From NCBI GenBank assembly GCA_041691295.1, contig JBEPVA010000026.1, positions 1 through 25,403 of the forward strand: 25,403 nucleotides of DNA. Direction: 5' to 3'. Below the pieces are notes generated by a model that was not told the DNA's origin, did not search any database, and saw only the letters and a program-made list of their open reading frames with translations. Below, one piece after another: positions 1-7,054 of this stretch; the first letter of the stretch is position 1, and each line of letters starts with the position of its first letter. The translations under genes and the position numbers were made by a program. Source of the stretch: DATEHG01 sp041691295 (GTDB lineage: Bacteria > Gemmatimonadota > Gemmatimonadetes > Gemmatimonadales > GWC2-71-9).

Positions 1-359
1 CGGGCACCGGCGTCGACCTCGACTGGTTCTGGCGGGGCTGGTTCTTCTCCACCGCCACGCTGGACCAGTCGATCGAGACCGTTAAGCAGACGGCCGGCGC
101 CAATGGCGGTTCCACGGTGGAGGTGACGATCGGCAATCTTGGCACCCTCGTCATGCCGGTCGAGTTGCAGCTGACCTTCGATGACGGCACCACCCAGCTG
201 TACAAGTTCCCGGTCGAGATCTGGTACAAGGGTGACAAGTACGTGGCCCACATCGACGCGCCGAAGAATGTGAAATCAGCCACGGTGAATCCCGACGGCC
301 TGTTCCCCGATCCGGTACCCGCCAATAACAGCTGGACCAGTGGCGCCCTGACGCCGTAG
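1..359 (+). CDS. M1-family metallopeptidase, C-terminal fragment (5' end outside window)
   Basis: The frame is open from base 3 to a TAG ending at 359, giving 118 visible residues with no start, so this is the 3' end of a longer gene. The opening stretch DLDWFWRGWFF followed by TLDQSIE resembles the end of the catalytic region of M1 (aminopeptidase N/gluzincin) peptidases. The rest is a beta-rich tail typical of the family's C-terminal beta domain (PVELQLTFDDG, KFPVEIWYKG). The HExxH zinc site would lie upstream and cannot be checked. In the family, M1 enzymes remove N-terminal residues from peptides. This is the only plus-strand gene in the window; it converges on the minus-strand lipoprotein operon, with a hairpin between them. 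The family call is fairly secure; the substrate is unknown. Confidence 0.8.
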   Translation, partial: GTGVDLDWFWRGWFFSTATLDQSIETVKQTAGANGGSTVEVTIGNLGTLVMPVELQLTFDDGTTQLYKFPVEIWYKGDKYVAHIDAPKNVKSATVNPDGLFPDPVPANNSWTSGALTP

Positions 360-384
360 GGCGGCTGGCGAGCTGATTGACGAG

Positions 385-420
385 CGGGGCCCGGAATCGG
401 TGATTCCGGGCCCCGTTTCT
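385..420 (+). terminator. Strong rho-independent terminator after the M1 peptidase gene
   Basis: A perfect 14-bp GC-rich inverted repeat (385-398 with 402-415) has a 3-nt loop and is followed by TTTCTATT. It starts 25 bases after the plus-strand stop codon. The minus-strand operon ends at 432, so the same hairpin may also serve that side, although no T-tract follows it in that direction. Confidence 0.85.
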
Positions 421-431
421 ATTGCCCAGGC

Positions 432-908
432 TCAGCCGACAATGGTCGTGGCCCAGAGTCCGCCGAGCCAGCAGACGGTCCGGAGCATCGAAGCGATGGC
501 TGGCTTCCCAACGACCAGCGGTTGTTCCAGTACCGTCAACGGTTCTCCCAGCGGTTCGCCTTCGGTATCCGCGTAGATATGAACCACCCGGAGGCGATAC
601 CGTCCCGCCGTGAGACCCGACACTCGCGCGTCGTAATCGAAGTCTTCAATCCCGGCGGGCCCGCGGTGGCAGCTCAGCTGGCGCGCGGTCACGTAGAGCG
701 ACAGCGTCCAGCGATGACGAACCACCTCCGCCGCCAGCGTCCAACCGAGTGAACCGGCGGACAACCCGCCCGTAACATGCACCGCCTCGTCGGTGCCGAC
801 CGCCCGAAGGACGCCCGGCGTTCTTGCTCGATCCGCCGAGCTGGCCACAAAGACCAGCGCAGGGCCCCGAGGCCTTGCCCTCGCTCCCCAGAAGCGCTCG
901 CCGGTCAC
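432..908 (-). CDS. Hypothetical protein, last gene of the lipoprotein operon
   Basis: I do not recognise this 158-residue protein. The GTG at 908 forms a GTGA overlap with the stop of the preceding lipoprotein gene, a junction type used repeatedly in this window, so I prefer it. An ATG at 938 would add ten residues. Codon third positions are GC-rich as in neighbouring genes. The sequence alternates hydrophobic and polar residues (SLYVTARQLS, then GLTAGRYRLRVVHIY), which suggests a single beta-sandwich domain. There is one cysteine in the middle, one near the C-terminus, and a hydrophobic C-terminal stretch. No signal peptide is evident from either start, which is odd next to five predicted lipoproteins. 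It could be a small accessory of the upstream proteins. Existence is likely, function unknown. Confidence 0.6.
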   Translation of the reverse strand: MTGERFWGARARPRGPALVFVASSADRARTPGVLRAVGTDEAVHVTGGLSAGSLGWTLAAEVVRHRWTLSLYVTARQLSCHRGPAGIEDFDYDARVSGLTAGRYRLRVVHIYADTEGEPLGEPLTVLEQPLVVGKPAIASMLRTVCWLGGLWATTIVG

Positions 909-3046
909 GGCCACCCCACAGTCCAGCCAGCGTACCATGGGATGACGGTGCTACCCAGACCGGCTGGTGGCACCGCCCCGAGCCAGGTATTGGTGACGTC
1001 AAAGAAGCCATCGCTGGGCGGCGCGAGCCCACCGGCCGCCGCCGCTCCCACTGCGGTGGGCCTCAAATCGGGCGATTGCGAAACGAACGGTCCCAGCAAC
1101 CCCGGATCGATCTGCCGGTTGCTTCGCGCCGGAAGCTGCGCATAGGCCGCTTCATCGATGCAGTCCGTATCGTCCGAGAAGTCGGGCGTGCCGCCGAAAA
1201 AGATCGCATGATCGATCTTGATCGCGGCGCCGGTGCCGGAAGCCAGGGCGCAACTCTCCGCGTTGTTGATGTCAAGACCGGAGCCCGACGGCCGGAGCAC
1301 GATCAGGTTGCGGATGATTCCGCCCGATCCCTGATGCAACAGGATGCCGGGCGCCGTCGTGGGGCCGCCCGCGGGCGGACCGATCACGGTCACACCATAG
1401 AGTTGTGGCTGTGAGAGCGGCCTGGCCGAGTAGGCCATGGCTGCGTCCGACCCGAGCAACCCTTCCCGTCCATCGCTGCCCTGCTGGACAATCAGCGATT
1501 GACCCCGCCCGACCCAGCCATCGTCCCAGGACAGCCCGGCGCCGAGGTTGTCGGTCAAGATGATTGCGCGCAGGTCGACGGTACCGCCGGAAATGAACAG
1601 CCCGTCCCCCAGCGATTCGCGAACCTGGACCGAATCGATCGCGGTCCCGCTGCCGGTGCCGAGCAGCGCCAGTCCGGGCGCGGGGCCCTGGCCTTGTGGC
1701 GCCATCCCGGCGAACTCAATCCGGACATACCGGAGTACACCGCTGGTGTCCTGGACCAGGCAGCCGCCATACAGCCCGGGATTCCCGATGCTGGTCCGCT
1801 CGGGACAGCCCATGACATCGACTCCACCGGTGCCGGGAATGCCATTGTTGAGCAGCGAAAATCCGTTGAGGACCACCCCGCCCCAGCAGCCCCGTGATTT
1901 GAGCGGCGCCGTGCAGGTGAAAATGATCGGCGATAGCCGCGTGCCCCGTGCATCCAGCCGGCCTCCTCGACGGACGACCAGCGCCCCTCTGGTCGCGCCG
2001 TCCCCTTCGATCCGGGTTCCGGACTCGATGGTCAGTCGCACGCTACCGGCAACGTCAACCCTGCCTCGCAGTTCGTAGACGCTATCGCGGAAGAACGTCC
2101 GGTTCGAGGCGATGGTGCCACTCACCACTGCCCGCGCCGCGGCAATCGCGCGGCCCGGGATCAGCTCACCGACCACGGGCTGGTCGACTCCGGCCACTTC
2201 ATTCCCGATCGGCAGGAGGTCGAACAGGTCGATGGTATGGGTGCCGTCCGGATCGAGCCCGGGTGGTACCGGATCGGTTGGCTCGCCGAGGCCAGGCAGA
2301 TTGAATGGGGCTACGTCCCCGGCAATGACATAGTCCTTGCCAAGGTCGGTGAGCAGCGGCTGGAGGCCCACCGTGAGATTGGCCACGAACAGGATATCGA
2401 ACAGGTCCACTGTTCCGTTGAGTGTCACATCGCCGTAAACCACCCCCTGGCCCGGACTGCGGGCCGGGATGGCCTGTGGCTTGACCGGTGTCCACTGAAG
2501 CTGAGTGGCCCAGTCGGCACTGGAGAGGGCCCGCGGCAGGACCGTCGACGCCGGCGTCGAAAGCGGATCAATTCGTAGAGCCGGGCTGGCGCTGTGAAAC
2601 CAGCTCAGGTCCGAAGTTCCCCCGAGGGAAAACTGGAACTCGAGTTGCCGCAGGTAATCGGAGCCAAGGACATCGAAGACCAGCTCCACGGGCGCGGTCG
2701 GAAGCCCTAATGGATTGTAGGCCAGCACTCGCAACTGGCCGGCAGGCTCAGCCGGGTTCACCAGCACCAGGGTCTGGCCTTCCAGCGGCTGGCCGACATA
2801 GCGCAGGCGGGACGCATCGAATCGGAGTGTCCCGCTGAACGCGGCCAGCGATCGGGTTCCGGGAAGGACTGCGCCCGTCCGGATTACGACTCGCTCGCCT
2901 GGCCTGGCGGTGAACTGGGATGCCTGCAGGACAATGGTCGGCTGGCCATCCGGGCCGCTGGGCGGTCGGGGCGCTGCCACATCGCGATTGCATCCGGACA
3001 CCGCGATCGCCAACAGCAACGCCGTCACTCTACTGGAATAGATCAT
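905..3046 (-). CDS. Lipoprotein with cohesin-like, dockerin-like and beta-helix-like domains (paralog 1)
   Basis: The start at 3046 follows GGAGGA (3049-3054) and opens a lipoprotein signal peptide ending AVSGC (Cys19), giving 713 residues. A longer in-frame extension upstream lies inside the previous gene and is not coding-like. Residues about 37-150 look like a cohesin-type beta sandwich (FSGTLRFDASRLRYVG, GQLRVLAYN, VELVFDV). Residues about 202-286 hold two dockerin-like repeats, each with a (V/I)DLFD(I/L)L core (GDVTLNGTVDLFDIL and TIDLFDLL). From about 300 to the end is a repetitive domain resembling right-handed parallel beta-helix surface proteins (SGTRIEGDG, CWGGVVLNG, LRYVRIEFAG). 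It ends IPWYAGWTVGWP. The layout and ending match the lipoprotein at 4445-6970. The gene overlaps its upstream neighbour by 17 bases. Probably exported and membrane-anchored; ligand unknown. Confidence 0.8.
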   Translation of the reverse strand: MIYSSRVTALLLAIAVSGCNRDVAAPRPPSGPDGQPTIVLQASQFTARPGERVVIRTGAVLPGTRSLAAFSGTLRFDASRLRYVGQPLEGQTLVLVNPAEPAGQLRVLAYNPLGLPTAPVELVFDVLGSDYLRQLEFQFSLGGTSDLSWFHSASPALRIDPLSTPASTVLPRALSSADWATQLQWTPVKPQAIPARSPGQGVVYGDVTLNGTVDLFDILFVANLTVGLQPLLTDLGKDYVIAGDVAPFNLPGLGEPTDPVPPGLDPDGTHTIDLFDLLPIGNEVAGVDQPVVGELIPGRAIAAARAVVSGTIASNRTFFRDSVYELRGRVDVAGSVRLTIESGTRIEGDGATRGALVVRRGGRLDARGTRLSPIIFTCTAPLKSRGCWGGVVLNGFSLLNNGIPGTGGVDVMGCPERTSIGNPGLYGGCLVQDTSGVLRYVRIEFAGMAPQGQGPAPGLALLGTGSGTAIDSVQVRESLGDGLFISGGTVDLRAIILTDNLGAGLSWDDGWVGRGQSLIVQQGSDGREGLLGSDAAMAYSARPLSQPQLYGVTVIGPPAGGPTTAPGILLHQGSGGIIRNLIVLRPSGSGLDINNAESCALASGTGAAIKIDHAIFFGGTPDFSDDTDCIDEAAYAQLPARSNRQIDPGLLGPFVSQSPDLRPTAVGAAAAGGLAPPSDGFFDVTNTWLGAVPPAGLGSTVIPWYAGWTVGWP

Positions 3047-4448
3047 CGTCCTCCGCCCTGGTAAAATTCCCGCGTTGATCGAAGACATAGACGATGACGC
3101 CGAGGAAGCTCTCGTAGCCGAGCCCGTTTCCGCCCAGTGACAGGCTAGGCAGCGAGAGCCCGGGATAGCCGATCCCGTTGTAGGCGCCGATATCGGAATG
3201 ATTGTCGGGGGAGCCGATGGTGCCGTCCCGCAGGACGGCGGCGCCGAAGATTCCCAGGATGCCGTTGTCCGCATCGGAGGCGACGACCGAGGTGAAGAGA
3301 CTCTGGATTCCGTTGAACCTGGCATCGAGCCTGGTGATCACGGGAGGCTTGCCGGGCCCCGGCGCGAATGGTGTTTCAACCAGGGTGGAGAGGTTGCCGT
3401 CGTAGTCGGCCAGGTAGACCAGGGCACAGGCATGGGCCAGCGAGTCTGCGGGGAGGCCGAGTTCGAAGGCCGCGATGGCGGTGATCGTGTCGCGGCCCGC
3501 TGTCGGCGAAGTATCGAGGCCACGACGGAACCGCACCGGGCCGCTCAGCAGTCGGCGGCGATGGCAATCGGTGATGTCGAAGGAGTACCGATCAGGATTG
3601 CCATCGGGATCGACCAGGCGGAAGAGCAGTCCGGCCGTGCCATCGTGGTACGATGCCCTGACATCGAGCAGTTGCGGACGGAGGGCCGGGTCGGAGCAGA
3701 TCACTCGGAACTCGTGCGAAGCGCCGCCCGCCGAATCGAGCACCACTCCGGGGCTGTCGCCGCCGTCACTGGTCACCTGGCAGCCCTCGGACAGCTGGGC
3801 CAGGTCGATCCGGGCCGGGCCGAGCGCCAGTCCGTTGATCCGGACCGTGTCATTGCCTCGCAACAGCCCGGTCAACTCACCACCACCCGCCGCCTCGACG
3901 TGCCAGACAAAGAACGAGTCAGCATGGAAGCCGTCGGTGGCGGTGGTCAGCATCAGTTGCGACTGGCAGCTGACCAGGTAACGCACGATGGCGGTATTGA
4001 TGCCTTCTGGCACCTGCACCGCCTGTTCGGCCCCTTCCCTGATCCGGCATTGGGCCGGGACGTCATCCAGCGTGATGATGTAGGTCGCCGGCTTGACCGG
4101 CAGGACGATGGTATCCCTGGGTGACACGGTCAGCGTGGTATCGATGTTGATGGTGCCGGAGAGTTCGCGGATCCGGTATCGGTAGGCCCGGCCGACCTCG
4201 TTGGCCGGGCCGGAACTGACCTTGGTGATGATGGCTATGTAGGGCGGCGATTCGGCCCGCGGCCCGCTGGTGTCCGAGCAACCGGAGAACAGGAAGAGGA
4301 CGAGCAGCGTGAGCGCCAACCGGACCACAAGCTGCGGACAGCGGGATGCGGCAAGCCGCGGAGCCCGAAGTTGCGGGCGCCGCGGCAATGCCACCAGGTG
4401 GAACCGGGCATCAGCCCTCTGATGCCCGGCCCAGCTGTTCTGCTTCAT
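3030..4448 (-). CDS. Lipoprotein with two cysteine-paired beta modules
   Basis: The ATG at 4448 shares an ATGA overlap with the stop of the preceding gene and gives 472 residues. A hydrophobic segment (LALTLLVLFLFSGC) ends in a lipobox at Cys57. The n-region from this start is long, and a GTG at 4328 would give a compact lipoprotein signal but has no visible ribosome site. After the lipid anchor come two copies of a beta module carrying one early and one late cysteine (C134-C161 and C223-C251), the same module as in the proteins at 9060-11462 and 7055-8899. The C-terminal half (about 258-472) contains Asp/Gly-rich turns (RLVDPDGNPDRYSFD, YLADYDGNLSTL, VFDQRGNFTRAEDD) that suggest Ig-like or cadherin-like sandwiches, possibly binding calcium. 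I recognise no enzyme. It sits between the two cohesin/dockerin-like paralogs, so a structural role is plausible. Confidence 0.72.
   Translation of the reverse strand: MKQNSWAGHQRADARFHLVALPRRPQLRAPRLAASRCPQLVVRLALTLLVLFLFSGCSDTSGPRAESPPYIAIITKVSSGPANEVGRAYRYRIRELSGTINIDTTLTVSPRDTIVLPVKPATYIITLDDVPAQCRIREGAEQAVQVPEGINTAIVRYLVSCQSQLMLTTATDGFHADSFFVWHVEAAGGGELTGLLRGNDTVRINGLALGPARIDLAQLSEGCQVTSDGGDSPGVVLDSAGGASHEFRVICSDPALRPQLLDVRASYHDGTAGLLFRLVDPDGNPDRYSFDITDCHRRRLLSGPVRFRRGLDTSPTAGRDTITAIAAFELGLPADSLAHACALVYLADYDGNLSTLVETPFAPGPGKPPVITRLDARFNGIQSLFTSVVASDADNGILGIFGAAVLRDGTIGSPDNHSDIGAYNGIGYPGLSLPSLSLGGNGLGYESFLGVIVYVFDQRGNFTRAEDDDLFQ
3049..3054 (-). promoter_or_regulatory. Ribosome binding site fixing the start of the 905-3046 lipoprotein
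   Basis: GGAGGA on the minus strand lies just before the ATG at 3046, inside the last codons of the upstream gene. The spacing is short. Together with the lipobox that follows, it favours this start over the much longer open frame reaching 3325. Confidence 0.55.
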
Positions 4449-6970
4449 TTCGTGAGTGATGTCGTCCACCCACGGGTCCAGCCGGAGTACCACGGAATGC
4501 CGGCCCCGTTGTTGGGGGGCAGCGCACCGAGGTATGTCGCGCTGACATCAAAGAACCCATCCGCCGGCGGAGTTGCCGCGGCCAAGCCGCCGATCGCGGC
4601 TCCCGCCTTCGGACGGAAATCAGGCGCGATCACATCCAGCGGGTTGATCAGGTAATCCCCGTTGGCATCACCGGCGGCATAGACCGTGATCTTGTTGGCC
4701 GGGTCGGCGATATACAGGGCTTCCAGGTTGGACCCGGTGAATCCGCCAGCCACGGTGTACGGGCCGCAGTCGGAGGGCACGCCCGTCGAGGGGTTGGAGC
4801 CCGGATCCTTGCCGTCCGGATCTCCGGCGACTGACGCGGTGCCATTGGAACCGGCCCCTGGAGTCGGGCCGACGCTGATGGCCACGTTCCGGAAGCTCAG
4901 GGCTCCGCTCGCCAACTGATTGCAGAGACCGAATTGTGAAAAAGTCGGTCCATTGCTGCCGCCATCGGGCTGGTCAAAATCGAGCCCCGCGGCGAAGCGG
5001 TAGATCAGCAGGTTGCGCAGCGTTCCGGCCGTGCTCTGCCGGAGGATGACGCCCTGACGGACGCAATTAGGCGAACCGTTCTGGGCCTTGCAGTTGGCAG
5101 TGATCGCGGGGCCCTGGGTCGGCAGCGCCTTGCCGACGCAGGTCACGTTGTAGATCGTCGGATTGGACCGCGGCAGCGCTTCCGGGTTGCCGGCGTCGAT
5201 GCCGTTGTTGTCGGCCTCGATGCAGCGATCCCCGTTGGTCGAGTCCGACTGCTCGATGATGAACTGTGCCTTGCCACGGTATCCCAGCACCCAGTCGAAG
5301 TTGTCGTCCTCGTTACCGGTGAGCAGCAGGTGCTTGATGTTGACCGTGCCGCCGAAGTACTCGGTGCCATCGTCCAGCGACGAGTGGACCTGCAGGTAAT
5401 CCACCACCGTCTTGCTGCCGACCCCGTCGAACGTCACGCCGTTCCGCTCCTTGTTGGCCGTGAACCTGGCGCCGGCAAACTCGTTCCGGACGTAGCGGAT
5501 CACGCCGCTCGAGTCCGCATCATTGCAGCCACCATAACGCTCCGACGGACCCGCTTCGTCGGACTCGTCGATGCAGCCCGCCGTGGAGCGGCCGGCCGCG
5601 ACGCCGTCGCTGGTGCCCAAGGTGGTGCCCGAGGTCGGGCTGTCGGCGTTGATGGTCGCGTTGCCGAACAGGATCAAGCCGCCCCAGCAGCCGGACCACC
5701 GGGTGTTGGCGGCTTCACCGTTGGGACCGGCAAACGGCGGCAGCGCACAAGTCATGACGATGGGCTGGAGTGCCGTGCCATCGGCGATGATCCGGCCATT
5801 GCGCATGATGTTGAGCGTGCCCTGGCCAGCACCGACACCGCCAGCGCCGAAGACGCCGGTGCCGTACCATCCTTCGATCCGGGTGCCGGGCTGGATGGTC
5901 AGCGTGGCGTTGCGGACGTGAACTTCGCCGTTCGAGGCGTCACCAATCTGGTAGACAGTGTCTCGGCTGAACAGGCGGTTGGCGAGGATGTCGCTGTTGA
6001 TCACGACGCGGGCGCCCGCACCCGGCAGCGGTCCACGGCCGGGGATCAGGTCGCCGACTACAGCGACCGTGCTGCCGGCCACCTTGTTGGCGATGGCGAG
6101 CAGGTCGAACAGGTCGATCTGGCCCTGCGGGTTGGCCGAGTTGGGCTCCGCGCCGGGCCGGATGACGCCGTTGGTCCCGCCGTTGACCGGCGTGACGTTT
6201 CCGGCGATGACCGCATCGCGGTTGGTCGCGTCGATCAGGTTGGTGGTAGCCACGACAACCTGGGCAATATACAGAATGTCGAACAGGTCGACCGGGGTGG
6301 CGCCGCCGCTCAGGTCGGCGTCTCCGTACACCAGGTTCAGCTTGTACTGGCCCGGAGTCTTGGCAACCTTGCGCGCCGCGAACAGCGACGGGTTGAGCAG
6401 CTGCTTCCAGCTGTCCAGCGTCATCCGGCTCGACGGCTGGGCGGCCAGGTCGGCGACCACCTGCACCTGCCTGGCCACCGTGGCGGTCTTGATCTGATGG
6501 TGCTGGGTGCCGGCCTGCAGGAATTCGTAGGACAGTCCTTCACCGTAATCGACGCTCTTGGCGGTGAAGACCAGCTCAGCCGTGCGCGAGGCCAGCCCCG
6601 CGGTCTCGAGCGACACGACCCGCAGTTCACCCCTGACGGCATTAGCGTCGTTGATCATCACGACGTGACGACCGTCGACCACCTGGCCCACGTAGGTCAG
6701 CCGGCGCGGATCGAAGTGCACGACGCCGGACAGGCCCTGCAGCGGTTCCTGCAGGTTGGCATCGGCCCGGATCGCGAGCGCGATCTGGTCTCCCGACTTC
6801 GCCGTGGCCGGGCCGGCTTCGAGCCGGACTGCCAGGTCGGAGTTGGTCGGGGTACTGCTGAGCGGCAGGTTGTCATCCTGCCGGCAGCCGGCGAGTGCTA
6901 CACCGACGGCCAGCGAAGCGGTGAGCCACTGACTGACTCGACGCTTCGATGCGAGATTGGCAAACATCAT
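4445..6970 (-). CDS. Lipoprotein with cohesin-like, dockerin-like and beta-helix-like domains (paralog 2)
   Basis: This 841-residue protein starts at ATGATG (6970), eight bases after GAGGAG (6979-6984). Its signal peptide ends VALAGC (Cys29). Residues about 44-165 resemble a cohesin (LSGVVHFDPRRLTYVG, GELRVVSLE, AELVFTAK). Residues about 213-300 hold two dockerin-like repeats (GDADLSGG-ATP-VDLFDIL and QIDLFDLLAIANKVAG) separated by a Gly/Asn/Pro-rich stretch. From about 318 onward lies a parallel beta-helix-like domain (TLTIQPGTRIEGW, CWGGLILFGNA, IRYVRNEFAG, LTGNEDDNFDW), ending IPWYSGWTRGWTTSLTK. The layout matches the lipoprotein at 905-3046, so they arose by duplication, but paralog 2 is 128 residues longer. 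The stop overlaps the next start as ATGA. The surface-protein class is well supported; the cohesin/dockerin names rest on motif reading. Confidence 0.8.
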   Translation of the reverse strand: MMFANLASKRRVSQWLTASLAVGVALAGCRQDDNLPLSSTPTNSDLAVRLEAGPATAKSGDQIALAIRADANLQEPLQGLSGVVHFDPRRLTYVGQVVDGRHVVMINDANAVRGELRVVSLETAGLASRTAELVFTAKSVDYGEGLSYEFLQAGTQHHQIKTATVARQVQVVADLAAQPSSRMTLDSWKQLLNPSLFAARKVAKTPGQYKLNLVYGDADLSGGATPVDLFDILYIAQVVVATTNLIDATNRDAVIAGNVTPVNGGTNGVIRPGAEPNSANPQGQIDLFDLLAIANKVAGSTVAVVGDLIPGRGPLPGAGARVVINSDILANRLFSRDTVYQIGDASNGEVHVRNATLTIQPGTRIEGWYGTGVFGAGGVGAGQGTLNIMRNGRIIADGTALQPIVMTCALPPFAGPNGEAANTRWSGCWGGLILFGNATINADSPTSGTTLGTSDGVAAGRSTAGCIDESDEAGPSERYGGCNDADSSGVIRYVRNEFAGARFTANKERNGVTFDGVGSKTVVDYLQVHSSLDDGTEYFGGTVNIKHLLLTGNEDDNFDWVLGYRGKAQFIIEQSDSTNGDRCIEADNNGIDAGNPEALPRSNPTIYNVTCVGKALPTQGPAITANCKAQNGSPNCVRQGVILRQSTAGTLRNLLIYRFAAGLDFDQPDGGSNGPTFSQFGLCNQLASGALSFRNVAISVGPTPGAGSNGTASVAGDPDGKDPGSNPSTGVPSDCGPYTVAGGFTGSNLEALYIADPANKITVYAAGDANGDYLINPLDVIAPDFRPKAGAAIGGLAAATPPADGFFDVSATYLGALPPNNGAGIPWYSGWTRGWTTSLTK

Positions 6971-7004
6971 GGGCGAAACTCCTCATCCGTGTAAGAGAAC
7001 CCGA

Positions 7005-7035
7005 CCGGGAGCCGTGACGATCGTCACGGTCCCGG
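7005..7035 (-). promoter_or_regulatory. Intergenic perfect palindrome within a longer hairpin
   Basis: The 18-base palindrome at 7012-7029 (CCGTGACGA joined to its complement) is flanked by matching arms 7005-7010 and 7030-7035, with one bulged base. It lies 19-50 bases past the stop of the 7055-8899 gene and ahead of the 6970 start. In RNA it would fold into a stable stem, but only a weak pyrimidine tract follows (GGTTCTCTT). It could be an attenuator or mRNA-processing site that changes the ratio of the two proteins. As DNA it could equally be an operator for a dimeric regulator. Confidence 0.45.
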
Positions 7036-7054
7036 CGGGCGTATGCGAGCTGGA

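Noticed and set aside
3047..3325. N-terminal extension of the 905-3046 gene up to 3325
   Set aside because: The 93 extra residues are Ser/Pro/Thr shadow sequence of the previous gene, while the ATG at 3046 has a ribosome site and begins a lipoprotein signal.
5330..6994. 554-codon plus-strand open frame opposite the 841-residue lipoprotein gene
   Set aside because: It has no start context or domain pattern, is rich in Arg, Asp and Val as expected for antisense of GC-rich DNA, and lies fully opposite a gene with signal peptide and recognisable modules.
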